Shown: positions 1 through 9,250, counted from the first letter of the stretch. The stretch: 64,000 bases of DNA from Guyanagaster necrorhizus (GCF_019112545.1 NW_025064892.1:1-64000), one strand, 5' to 3'. Program-made: numbers and translations. The notes: generated from the sequence alone by a model not told the origin.

Positions 1-1167
1 GCACCCAGACACTGCCCCTATGGGTTACTGAAACCTCTGCCAGTTCCCGAACGGCCATGGGATTCCATTTCCATGGACTTCATTGAACAACTACCAGACT
101 CCAACGGATTCACCGCCATCTTAGTAGTCATAGACCGAGCTAGCAAGCAAGCCATCTTCATTCCCACTTATGACACCATCAACTCCATGGAGCTCGCCCA
201 ACTTTTCCTTATCCACGTATTCTCCAAACATGGGGTACCCAGTCACATCACATCCGACTGCGGCTCCGAATTCGTCTCCCAATTTACTCATGCCTTAGCC
301 GTGGCCCTTGACATGGAACTCCACCTTACCTCTGGTTATTATCCGGAGGCCGATGGCCAAACTGAACGAGCAAACCAAACTCTGGAACAATACATCCGCA
401 TCTACTGCTCCTACCAGCAGGACAACTGGGACACCCTCTTACCCATTGCTGAATTCGCCTATAATAATGCCCCTAACGCGTCCACCGGAATTTCCCCATT
501 CTTCGCTAACAAGGGTTACCACCCCAACATCACCGTTCACCCTGAAAGAGACATCACCTCCACCCGGGCCCGAGATTTCGCAGTCAACCTTGACGAACTC
601 CATCAATTACTGAAGGATGAAATTTCCGAAGCTCAGTCTCGCTACAAGACCCAAGCAGACAAACATCGGATTCTGGCACCTCCGTTCACAGTAGGGGACA
701 AGGCCTACCTCAGCTCCAAACATATCAAAACCACCCGCCCAACCAGAAAATTTTCAGAGAAATACCTTGGTCCTTTCAAAATCATAGCCCAACCTGGTAC
801 CCACTCCTTTACCCTGAGTCTTCCGCCGGATCTCCGGTCCATTCACCCTGTCTTCCATGTGTCACAATTGGAACCCATAGAAGAAAACACCATTCCTAAC
901 CGAATCCAACCACCACCGCCTCCAGTCGAAGTCGACGGAGAAGAACATTTCGAAATAGCCCAAATCCTCGACTCTAAACTGGACCGCCGGTTCCGCTGCC
1001 CACTGCTGTACAAAATCCAGTGGCTAGGATACGAAGGTACCAGTGAAGAGTTTGCTTGGTTACCGGCCTCTGAGTTCTCCGCCGACGAATTTATTGAAGA
1101 ATTCCATCATCGATACCCAGGCAAACCAGGACCCTTGTCCAAAGTCATTCAAACATCCCATTCCTAA
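1..1167 (+). CDS. Ty3/gypsy pol C-terminus: integrase and chromodomain (5' partial)
   Basis: The reading frame is open from base 1 to a TAA at 1165-1167. It starts just before the first integrase aspartate (SMDFIEQLP), with the second Asp in TSDCGSEF and the Glu in DGQTERANQ. Counted from the Met at 73 these are D2, D62 and E98, which gives the DD35E spacing of retroelement integrases. After the core come the GPF/Y-like segment (KYLGPFKII) and IHPVFHVSQLEP, typical of fungal chromoviruses, and then a chromodomain (YKIQWLGYEG, FAWLPASEF). The integrase inserts cDNA; the chromodomain usually steers it to marked chromatin. There is no stop or frameshift, so this end of the protein could be functional. 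Confidence 0.93.
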   Translation, partial: APRHCPYGLLKPLPVPERPWDSISMDFIEQLPDSNGFTAILVVIDRASKQAIFIPTYDTINSMELAQLFLIHVFSKHGVPSHITSDCGSEFVSQFTHALAVALDMELHLTSGYYPEADGQTERANQTLEQYIRIYCSYQQDNWDTLLPIAEFAYNNAPNASTGISPFFANKGYHPNITVHPERDITSTRARDFAVNLDELHQLLKDEISEAQSRYKTQADKHRILAPPFTVGDKAYLSSKHIKTTRPTRKFSEKYLGPFKIIAQPGTHSFTLSLPPDLRSIHPVFHVSQLEPIEENTIPNRIQPPPPPVEVDGEEHFEIAQILDSKLDRRFRCPLLYKIQWLGYEGTSEEFAWLPASEFSADEFIEEFHHRYPGKPGPLSKVIQTSHS

Positions 1168-1312
1168 TACAATACTACTCTGGACACCACCAGCCCCCAC
1201 CTTACCATTTCAATCACTTTTACACTTTCAAAATCGAAATCTTGTATTTACATTTCTTTTCTCCACTACCAACATCCGACGCTCTTTCTATATACATTTC
1301 ATACAAAAGATA

Positions 1313-2663
1313 TTACAAAGAAGCGGAACCCAAAGGGCCCGCACCGGAACCCAAACTCTCCCCCCGCTCCTTCAACTCCTCTATATCCTCGTCCAGCCCC
1401 TTCAACATCGCCTCTCGAAGATCCTCCACCTCCTGATCTCTCTCATCCTTGAAAATCAGTCGGGCCTTCTTCCAGGCCTCCACCTCGGACTCCGAAAACA
1501 GCTCCGAAGGAGACGACATATCATCGGAACCGTAGTCATCTTGAAGACCTGCCACAGTACCACGAACATCCACCACCTCGTCCGCCAACTCATCCATGCG
1601 ACGCATCAACTTGCGTATCAATTTTGAAAGTTGGTGGAGACCGGCGGAGACCTCCACACTGCTGATCACCTCACTCACGGTGACGCCCTTGTTGAATGAA
1701 CAGGCAGTTTTCTTGACCTTGCAGTGAGAGCAAGTCCACCCTCGACCGGCGCCTTCGGTTACCAGTCATGCATAACACCATGCGCCATCTTGACGACAAT
1801 GCATACAACTCCCTGAAAACAAAAGCTAAGTTAAGCCATGGAAGAAAACGAAGACACTTACTTTCACCATCCAACAATTCTTCGCCCTCCGCCGGCCCCG
1901 CCACTTCCAACTTTGCCTGCTTTTTGGGGCTAACGATCGCCTCTGTCTCACTGTCATCCACTACGCCCCTTGACCTGAACTTGCGTTTATGTCCCTTCTC
2001 CGCCAGAACCGCTGCCCTTTTCTTCCCCTCCCACACCCTCTTCCTCCTCTCCAGGGTCCCCTCGGATTCCTCGGACTCATCGTCCCCCTCAGTCCCCTTC
2101 GCCTGCTCATCATCGGACTCCGGAGGCATATGGCGAGTCATCTTCTTGAAGCGAAGACCAGGGCCAGGACCATACCGTTCCGCCAAAACTTGACGCAGCC
2201 GAAAATCAGTGGCCTCCGCGGGGGTCATCAGCAACCCATCCTCCATAACCATCCCCTCTGGCTCTGCCTCCTCAGCCTCAGCCCTCGCCGCTGCCTCCGC
2301 GGCCTCCCTCTCCGCGGCCTCCCTCTCCTCAGCCGCCCTCCGAGCCGCCTCCCTCAATGCCTCCTCTGCCTCCTTAGCCTGCCTCTCCACGGCTTGCCGA
2401 ACCTCCTCCCTCTTCCTCTCCAATTCCTCCTTCTGCTCCTTTTTCCGCGCCTCCCAGGCCACACGGTCCGCCCGGACCTTTTCCTCCCGCTCTTGCTCCC
2501 TTTGCCATTCCACATGACTCTCCACGGCCTCCGCGTATTCTTCCTCCACGGCCTCCCATTCTAGACGAAACAATTCTTTGGCCTCTTCAGGGCCATCGGG
2601 GGTGGATCCCCTCACCAGAGGCTCGGGAGTGCGTGAGCGACGATACGTGACGAGCGACGACAT
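1313..2663 (-). pseudogene. Antisense retroelement gene: coiled-coil protein with double CxxC motif, one in-frame stop
   Basis: An antisense gene lies between pol and the 3' LTR. Exon 1 runs from the ATG at 2663 (MSSLVTYRRSRTPEP) to 1862. It encodes a long Glu/Arg/Ala-rich helix that looks like a coiled coil, an acidic stretch, and basic segments that could be nuclear signals. A 49-nt intron (1861-1813, GTAAGT to TTTTCAG) joins it in frame to exon 2, which encodes CMHCRQDGAWC and then TCSHCKVKKTAC, two CxxC...C units of the sort used to bind zinc. A second charged helical region follows, with a stop at 1313. One in-frame TGA at 1766-1768 lies between the two cysteine units, so this copy is probably broken. 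I do not recognise a named family. Fungal Zn-cluster-like Cys motifs with helical regions are the nearest resemblance, and a DNA-binding or regulatory role is only an inference. Confidence 0.72.
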
Positions 2664-2773
2664 AGGCGATGATGGTGGTTTCAGATCAAGATACAAAACT
2701 CCCACGGCCACCAACAATCCTCCATGTGGCCCCACCGGCCATGGGGATCAGCGCTCTTGAGGGCAAGAACGCT

Positions 2774-2783
2774 AAAGGGGGGA
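2774..2783 (+). other. Polypurine tract of the gypsy element
   Basis: A short purine run (aaagggggga) lies three bases before the LTR start at 2787. In LTR retrotransposons the polypurine tract primes plus-strand DNA synthesis and sits immediately upstream of the 3' LTR, as here. Confidence 0.75.
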
Positions 2784-2786
2784 TAC

Positions 2787-3278
2787 TGTTACGTGCATGC
2801 CACCGGCCTCCGTGTCACCTCAACCAACCACGAATTCTATCACGCTACCCACCGGACTCTGGCCGCTTCCCATTACCTACTAATTTCATTTCACCATTAT
2901 CATTTCACATCTGTATTTCACATTGTAATACCTAGACCCCAAACTCGGTAGCGAATATTCACACCGGAACCCAATGGAATCCGACTCGGAATTAGCTACC
3001 ATTAGTATATAAAGCCATGTATATCACCGTAACTACTCAGTTCGAATATCAACTTGGATAAGCCATCTACACTTCGTACTCACTCCTCCCTATCTCATCC
3101 ATCGGATTCCACTCCGAAGGATACTCCTGTTCACTTCTCTGACAGAACTCCGTTCTGTCCATCCAGATCCTTGGGCCCCGACTCAAGAGTGACGTTGCCA
3201 ATAGCTTTGTCAACGCCCACGCACTCTGCCGGACTCCGCGCGTGCACTCAAGCCCACTCGATTGGCACGTTCCTAACA
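2787..3278 (+). repeat. 3' long terminal repeat (492 bp) of the gypsy element
   Basis: The repeat opens with TGTTACG right after the polypurine tract and ends ...CCTAACA, so the ends form the TGTTA/TAACA inverted pair. It contains a TATA box near 3006. The sequence beyond 3278 abruptly loses all CpG, which independently marks the end. The 5' LTR is outside the window, so the length rests on the end motifs. Confidence 0.85.
3006..3014 (+). promoter_or_regulatory. TATA box in the LTR
   Basis: TATATAAAG lies about 220 bp into the LTR, a usual place for the U3/R promoter of a fungal gypsy element. No other core promoter match in the LTR is as good. Confidence 0.55.
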
Positions 3279-3310
3279 CTACCATGATATATACCAGATC
3301 TGAGAAACCA

Positions 3311-3400
3311 ATGGACATAGATCAGCTAAAGAAGGAGGGAAAATGTTTCAACTGTGGGTAGAAGGGCCATCTGACCAAGAACTGCTCAAAGAAAAAATGA
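3311..3400 (+). pseudogene. Gag C-terminus with CCHC zinc knuckle (broken)
   Basis: The frame from the ATG at 3311 reads MDIDQLKKEGK, CFNCG, a TAG stop at 3359-3361, then KGHLTKNCSKKK and a TGA. CX2CX4HX4C is the nucleocapsid zinc knuckle that binds RNA in retrotransposon Gag. The stop replaces the residue after CFNCG. An LTR begins only 70 bp further on, so the parent element seems to have had no pol between gag and its 3' LTR, or it was lost. Confidence 0.8.
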
Positions 3401-3470
3401 ACCCAAGAAGACATATGGGTCTAGATTGCTAAACTGCAAAAGAAAGAAAAGCTAGAAGCTTCAAGCTAAT

Positions 3471-3939
3471 TGTTAAGCCCAAATAACATGTGATCTAAAT
3501 ATGTGATAAACTGATACTGCCTTGCACTTCAGACAATAATGTCAGAGTTCACTGAATATATTATATAGCTCTGTATTGTAAGGCCTTTAGATTGGCTCAA
3601 GATAAGATAGTAAAGAAATAAACTTTAGCTTGAAGCTGGAGATACTATAGTGAGAGCTACACAACTTATATACTAGTTGTCATCTATCTAAAGATATAAC
3701 TACCTAATTATGCATTCTAGCACTATAGAGCATTTTGTCCAGTGTTATTAAGCTACCTACAAAAAGGTATTGTCTGTTATCAAGGAGTAACCATCATATC
3801 AAAGGACAATGACCAACTAGGTATTGTTGTGATGACTAAGCCTGTCTCATAGTCCTAAGCACTGGCTAAATGCTCTGACTAAGCAAAGATAGGAGTCAGT
3901 CCCTCAAATAAAAGATAAAAATATAAAAAAATCATAACA
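3471..3939 (+). repeat. Old LTR copy A
   Basis: This copy starts TGTTAAGCCC after agcttcaagctaat and ends ATCATAACA, so it has TGTTA/TAACA ends. Copy B at 6939-7399 shares the start (TGTTAGGCCCAA), the end (aaaaaatcataaca) and the flank before the start (ctcaaactaat), though the interiors have drifted. It has no CpG. It follows the Gag zinc knuckle on the same strand, so it reads as a 3' LTR. Confidence 0.75.
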
Positions 3940-4066
3940 ACTACTTGCATTGATCTTGAGATATAATAACTACAAATACATTAAGTGAACTTAAGTATGA
4001 TTGTATGAATGCAATACAGTGCTTACTTACTATGTGTCATAATTCACATATCACTCAAGCCTAACA
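3940..4066 (-). repeat. Inverted fragment of the same LTR family (copy C)
   Basis: Read on the minus strand this begins TGTTAGGCTTGAGTGATATG at 4066 and follows the first ~125 bp of copy B (compare TGTTAGGCCCAAGTGATATA there, and the shared block around tatctcaa...tcaatgcaagtagt). It stops exactly where copy A ends at 3939. The head of a minus-strand LTR therefore abuts the tail of a plus-strand one. Confidence 0.7.
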
Positions 4067-4149
4067 GATGATGTAATAGACTTTGCTGCTCCTGATTTAC
4101 TGTTTGGTCTTCTATTTGATACATTTGGCTTCTTCATCTCTACTGCCAT

Positions 4150-4500
4150 TCTCAATCATTTCAACTTGTCAAAGTATTCACTGATAATCTTATCACCCAT
4201 ATAGACCTTCTTCATTTTGTTCTTGTGGACCTCCTAGACTACTGGATCAATAAACTTGTCCTTGATTATCTGCTTGAAGATGGCTCAGGATGGATAGTGA
4301 TAGTGTCCTAAAGTGATAAAGCAGAGGGTCAGCACAATCAATGTCTATTATTGTTTGGCTTTGCTCTCAAAGTATAAGATGGCAAATACTACCTTATTTA
4401 TGTCTGAGCTAAAATAAATAGTATACACTTCAAAGTACTGTTTATAGTCTATAAGAAAGCAGTCAATATCATCAGAGGCATCTTTGAAAGATCAGGGGGT
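4150..4500 (-). pseudogene. Retrotransposon Gag domain remnant
   Basis: On the minus strand one frame reads, with several stops, DDIDCFLIDYKQYFEVYTIY, DINKVVFAILYFESKAKQ, AIFKQIIKDKFIDPVV, then MKKVYMGDKIISEYFDKLK. This matches the layout of the Retrotrans_gag fold: an F..FL..Y..YF start, a K..FA..Y..G.A step, the F...F.DP helix and the MGD..I.EYF end. It lies just upstream, in minus-strand order, of inverted LTR copy C. It is dead and CpG-free. Confidence 0.7.
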
Positions 4501-4768
4501 CTGTAAGAGGTCTAGTTTGCATTGAAGCATAGTGGCATTGTTCAGTAGAGCTCTCATGAGATTAGAGTACTTGTTAAAGAATAGTTGGTGTCAGTCAGTA
4601 GATGGCCCAGGAAGAGAGTGCAGAGAATTGTTATCAGTGACTGGACTCTCTTGAGGTCTGACTTCTTTTTATATGATTACATCATTCCTAATAGTGAATC
4701 TCAGTCAAATGATCTTGAAGTCATCTTTGGCTGGCTTCTTGCCACTCTCTCTAGCTTCATTGAGTGAT

Positions 4769-4825
4769 AGCTGCTCACTGAGAAGTCAGCTGCTCACTGA
4801 GAAGTCAGCTGCTCATTGAGAAGTC
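4769..4825 (+). repeat. 19-bp tandem repeat, three copies
   Basis: The unit agctgctcactgagaagtc occurs at 4769-4787 and 4788-4806 identically and at 4807-4825 with one change (cac to cat). It lies inside the CpG-free transposon block and its length is not a multiple of three. Confidence 0.9.
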
Positions 4826-5403
4826 AGCTTCTCTTTCTCATCCAGGGATTTCAGAATCTGATAGGCTGTAATGGTTTCTGAGGCTTTAGTTGAACTGGCC
4901 AATACATGGCACTTCAGTCTGAGGATTCAGATTAAGGGTAGCAGATGCTGGTGGTTCATATAAAAGATGCCATATATACAGCATGTTCAGGTGGGATCAG
5001 CAATGTATGTGGCATTGGTTGAACCTTATATTTAAAGACAGGCAATGCCTTTAATAGGTTCTCAGAATGGTCTCTGTTGTATAAATAAATAGCATAATCA
5101 GTAATGGTGTATTGTAAAATATATCATCTTTCATCATTATCTACTGTAGCATACCTTCTCTCCAGCAGAGTTGCTCACTAACTATCTTCCTACAGTAGTG
5201 TGATCACTCTCTCACAGTACAACCTTTTGAACTCCTCTGATCAGGTTTGCTGTATTTCTCTCTCCAGTGCTTCTTCATCTGTCTCCTTCCTATAGCTGGC
5301 CCATAAATTAGTGGAAAGATCTTCTTTCTCCTTGTTATCCTCTTTGCTGTCCTCACTATCCTCTTCATTCTCTTTAGTCTCCTCAGGGTAATTAGCAGGC
5401 AGA

Positions 5404-6297
5404 TTATATATAACTGGACAGCTTAAAAGCTTTGAGAATCACTAGAGAGCTCTCTATTAGTTCTGCTTCTAGTTCTACTGGAGATTTCAGAAGCAGGCTG
5501 CCAGTGAGATCAGTAAGTCCTAACATGATGGTTTTCTGTTCATGTTCTGCTCTTCTCCACTGCTTGGCTATATCAGCAGAAGTCTGCATAGAAGTTGTTG
5601 TTGAGAAAGAGGACAGTGATACATTCATGAAGGAATTATCAGAGGGTCTGCTCAGTGACTCTAGCACCTGAGGGTATCCAAATTCTATATCTGGCAAGTA
5701 TAGAGCTGGCATCTGAGAGAAGAGTACCATTGCTGCTGCTTGCAGTACTCTCCTCATAGGTCAGTAAAGAGGACTCATAGTTACTGTAGTGGTTGTCACC
5801 AAGATAGCTGTTATTGTTGTTGTCAATGTGGTGGGCCTCATCTGCTGTGAGGACCTGAGTATTGTCTCAGTGGTTGGTGAATTATAAGTCATCTTTGTCA
5901 TCAGAGCCTCACTCTCAGAGCTCACTGTCTTCATCATTGGTCTCTGTATAGAGACCATAGTGGTCAGGTGAGGCTGGACTCCACTCTGCAACCTGCTGCC
6001 TCTGCTTCTATCACCTATATTGAGCTGTGTATCAGAGATAGTCATGCTCTTCTTGTTGCTCAGCCAGATGTTGCTCATAGAGCTCTTTGGCCTGTCATTT
6101 CTGCTTGAGCTGATCCAATCAGTCATGAACACTGTTGCTGTCAGAATCATACTTTGTTCTTTCATATTCTCTTCTGATGTCATCAGATACCTGCTGGATT
6201 CCATATCCAGTGAGTATAAAGCTGGTATTATAGAGGCTTGAGATAGACAGAGCAGAGCTGAAGAGTGGTGGAGAGGGGCTTTCTTGGAGAGTGGCAT
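5404..6297 (-). pseudogene. Decayed minus-strand coding debris with a repeated segment
   Basis: Two adjacent open stretches on the minus strand (6297-5761 and 5757-5404) carry a recurring segment, SQASIIPALYSLDME in the first and SQMPALYLPDIE in the second. They look like two copies of one retroelement-coded region, probably N-terminal to the Gag domain at 4150-4500. No domain is recognisable. The lack of stops may partly reflect CpG loss and composition, so I do not call it a gene. Confidence 0.3.
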
Positions 6298-6938
6298 ATC
6301 TGAAGTGTCTGTCTACTGCAGCTCTTCAAGCATCTTCAATAAAGTCTCTAGCATAATCTCTAATGCTGAGCTCATGAGAGGCAGTGAAAGAGTCAGAGAA
6401 TGGTGACTCCTCAAAGAAGTCACCAGAGAGGTCCTCATTCTCATGGTTAGAGATGGAGAATGGGATCTATAGAATGCATACTAGCATCCATAGGTTTTGG
6501 AATCCTATAACACTATGATGCTCATCATTTCAGCCCACTGTTTGAGGGAATCTGGCTGGTCAGAGTTCTTCTTCTTTTTGAAAACCTCTTTCATTCATGT
6601 TACTAGGCCTGGCTTCAGGTATGGTTTCTGACACAGGCTGAAAGAAGGCTCTGGCAGAGGAAGAGATGTCTTGGAGAGAGTGATCAGAAGTGACATCATA
6701 AAGTATTTGTTGGATTTGCTAGAAGGATTAGTAGTATCTGACTACCCATGCTGAAATAGATTAATGTCTGTGGCAAAATATGATAATGGCTAATAAGCCT
6801 AAAAGTGTTTCTATGATCAAAGCTAGAAGCTTAAAGAATTTGTTAGTGAAATCAGTAGTAGTGATGTTGATAGTAAGCATTCAGTCTTCTTCACTCATAA
6901 TGAGTATAAGAAAAGAGAAGCAGAAGTCTCAAACTAAT

Positions 6939-7399
6939 TGTTAGGCCCAAGTGATATATGAACTAAGACACATGATAAATAAGTGCTGTATCACATTTGT
7001 ACAATGACACTTAAATCCACTTGATGTGTTGATAGTTGTTATATCTCAAAGTCAATGCAAGTAGTTGACTCAAGATAAAGCAGTAGAATAAAGGATAGTT
7101 CAAAACTAGAGATACATAGCACTGTCTATGCTACTTATATACCACTAAGTCTGTTACTAAATATACTACTACTAATTGTAAGTGTCTGTGCTATAGTGCT
7201 CATTGTCCTGATGAGGCAGTGTTATCTACAAAAGGCTTATTATGCTATTGTTGAGATGTCACTACAAGACCAGAGACAATGGCTGATTGTGCTGACCAAG
7301 GTTGTCCCATGGTTCTAAGCACTGACATAGTCACTCTGACTAAGCATAAATAGGGGTTAATACTGCAAGAATGAGAATAAAAGTGAAAAAATCATAACA
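6939..7399 (+). repeat. Old LTR copy B
   Basis: It begins TGTTAGGCCCAAGTGATATA and ends aaaaaatcataaca. It is 461 bp long against 469 bp for copy A and shares both ends and the preceding flank with it. Its first 125 bp also match inverted copy C. It is CpG-free throughout. Confidence 0.75.
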
Positions 7400-7659
7400 A
7401 TTATATCAACTTTTCTCAAATCACTTTCACCTCTTTCTGAAGCTGAGATAGCAGAGTATGAAGAATGGCTTGCTCTTGAAGATAATGTGACAGCCTCTAT
7501 AAATTGAGATAAGAAGAGGCATTAACATCACTGCTCTCACAACATCATCAATGAATCAAGTCTCATACCAATTTATCTATAAATGACTATCTGTATTTTC
7601 TAAATATAGTAGCAACCACTTATATCACTCCAGACTAAGCTGATTTTCTCATCCTGACT

Positions 7660-7929
7660 CTCATTCCTCCTAAAATCATATAAGGTATAGGAAGCTCATC
7701 TATTATTGCATATGGAACTGAAACCATTAAGCTTAAAGTCAGAAAAAGAGCTTCTATCACTCTTGACAATGTTTTATACATTCCTAGTGCTACTGTTCAC
7801 CTCATGTCTATTTCTGCACTTGCTCAGCACTTCAATATCATGCATGCATCATTCATGGTTCCACATGGCTCTGGTGAGGTTTCTTGGTGGCCAAGGCTGA
7901 GTTTATCAGAGTTTATTGGGATTTTATAA
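7660..7929 (+). pseudogene. Ty1/copia-type polyprotein fragment (protease to GAG-pre-integrase region)
   Basis: The plus-strand frame reads, after one early stop, GIGSSSIIAYGTETIKLKV, ITLDNVLYIPSATVHLMSI and SALAQHFNI. The sequence G.G...I.A.GTG.I.LK, then .L.NVLY.PS....L.S.S.L, is the signature just after the protease active site of copia-type polyproteins. The catalytic D-S/T-G motif is not visible in the preceding bases. This differs from the gypsy-type Gag nearby, so at least two element families lie mixed in this block. Confidence 0.65.
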
Positions 7930-8393
7930 GCATCAGCAGATCACAATTAGAGAATCATGATAAGATCATTTATATTTAACAACATTCTGCTTTACAAGTG
8001 CAGCTACAATTGGCATACCTACATATCCATCACCTCATGCCCTAACCAGTTTTTCTGCAATCCACTCATACACTTCAAACCACTACCACCCTCATCATAC
8101 ATCTTTTAACAGCTATTATAGCTGTTCACATGTTGCCATCAGATTGAGGGCAGCCTTAAGGCCCTTATTGTAGCCAGTTATGTCCCATTCCTTGAGCAAG
8201 CAGCAGAGGCACCCAAGGATTTTGCAATGCAGCAATTCATTTGTGGTGTGACAGCCCGGAAGGATCCGTACCGGCACTCCGGCACTGCCGAAACTGCACA
8301 GTTTTGTCATCAAGCCACCAGGTTTGTGGCTGTGCAAGCAGAGCTCAATCTCCCAGATTCGAATTCAGTGTACAGCAAGAACCAGTCGACGCC

Positions 8394-8791
8394 ATGGCCA
8401 AGTCAAAAAAGTAAGCGCCCTTCAACCTCTCCATATTGGCCTTCTAATAATGTTTTTAGCCATACCAATCACAACCAGAACAAGAAGGCTCACCGTAATG
8501 GAATCAAGAAGCCACAGGCAGGCCGTACACGGTCGTTGAAGGGTGTGAGTCCCGCACGTTTTCTTGTCTGTGTTCCAGGCTGACCAGTAATACTTACAGG
8601 TTGACGCTAAGGTTCGCTCAAATCGCTTCATTTGAAGAGAATGGAAAGGTTAATGATTTGTAGTTCCGCCGTAATGCTCGCTTTGCTCTCGTTGGATCGG
8701 TGCGTCGCTCTGTGACACTATATGCTGTATTCCTAACTTGCATCTGCAGCGAAAAGCCCGAGCAGAACAAAAAGCTTCAGAAGCATCGTGA
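8394..8791 (+). CDS. RPL29: 60S ribosomal protein L29 (eL29)
   Basis: The gene encodes eL29, a small basic protein of the large ribosomal subunit. Five exons (8394-8410, 8460-8544, 8600-8611, 8664-8699, 8750-8791) join in frame to a 63-residue protein beginning MAKSKNHTNHNQNKKAHRNG and continuing KPQAGRTRSLKGVDAKFRRN, which is the family signature over its whole length. The usual length is about 60-75 residues. Exon 3 is only 12 nt (VDAK). Two donors are GTTCGC and GTGCGT, so the splice sites are weak for such a highly expressed gene. The CpG-free transposon block ends only 137 bp upstream of the start, so the promoter must be short or partly transposon-derived. Confidence 0.93.
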
Positions 8792-9250
8792 TATTCTCAT
8801 TTCGGTTTTGAACATTACCGCAAAACTATGTATGTCTGGTGGAACGACATGAGCCGTGGGTTACAGTCAAGGGCCAGTTCAATATGTTATGCGTATGCAG
8901 ATATAATGCTTCTCGATGCAAAACAAGAAAAGCCGTTGAAAACATCATTGTGTGAAGTGTTACTACTGTCCAAGGCTGTTTTCGTACGACCTGAACGAAC
9001 CTTGAGCTCCAACCATATCTAACTTGAACACCTAATAACGACTGCACCGCCTGAGTTTGGCGGGATGATCCTTCTGCACATGACAAGAATAGTTCTCGGG
9101 ACCAACTTTTCTCCAAGTAACCTGTGCTGAAGATGAGCGGATCTTCCTCCCAAGAAAGACAAAAAAACCATTGAGTTTAACGTTGTATCGGAATATTCTT
9201 TGCGTTTCGGTCCAGTGTCGCTCTCAACCGCAGTGCCTGCAGATGAACCG
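8792..9250. other. Intergenic, convergent 3' ends
   Basis: This is about 460 bp between the ends of RPL29 and the TFIIIC subunit gene. Short open frames exist on both strands but none has splice support or a recognisable product. I see no repeat or RNA gene. Confidence 0.6.

Larger units (their letters stand above)
1..3278 (+). mobile_element. Ty3/gypsy (chromovirus) LTR retrotransposon, 3' part
   Basis: This is the 3' part of an LTR retrotransposon that runs in from the left edge. In order it shows the end of pol (integrase core then chromodomain, 1-1167), an antisense gene (1313-2663), a polypurine tract (2774-2783) and a 3' LTR (2787-3278) bounded by TGTTA and TAACA. The pol frame has no stop and CpG is common, so the copy looks recent. 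It lies against DNA that resembles another, much older retroelement. The 5' LTR, gag, protease and reverse transcriptase are outside the window. A target duplication would begin with the bases after 3278 (ctacc), but the left copy is not visible. Confidence 0.93.
3279..8256. mobile_element. Nested remains of older LTR retroelements, wholly CpG-free
   Basis: About 5.0 kb of AT-richer DNA holds pieces of retroelements: a Gag zinc knuckle, three related LTR copies (two forward, one inverted fragment), an antisense Gag domain and a copia-type protease piece. All coding pieces carry stops. Reading every line on one strand I find no CG dinucleotide between 3270 and 8256, while TG and CA are common. 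That is what long-term deamination of methylated CpG leaves behind. Both edges are sharp: the young LTR ends at 3278, and normal sequence with CpG resumes at 8257. The boundaries between individual elements inside the block are only partly resolved. Confidence 0.85.

Noticed and set aside
2209..2517. Ala/Ser-rich plus-strand frames at 1989-2564
   Set aside because: They are reverse-strand shadows of the Glu/Arg/Ala-rich antisense coiled coil.
3270..8256. Neurospora-type RIP as the cause of the base composition
   Set aside because: RIP removes CpA in favour of TpA; CpA remains common here while CpG is absent.
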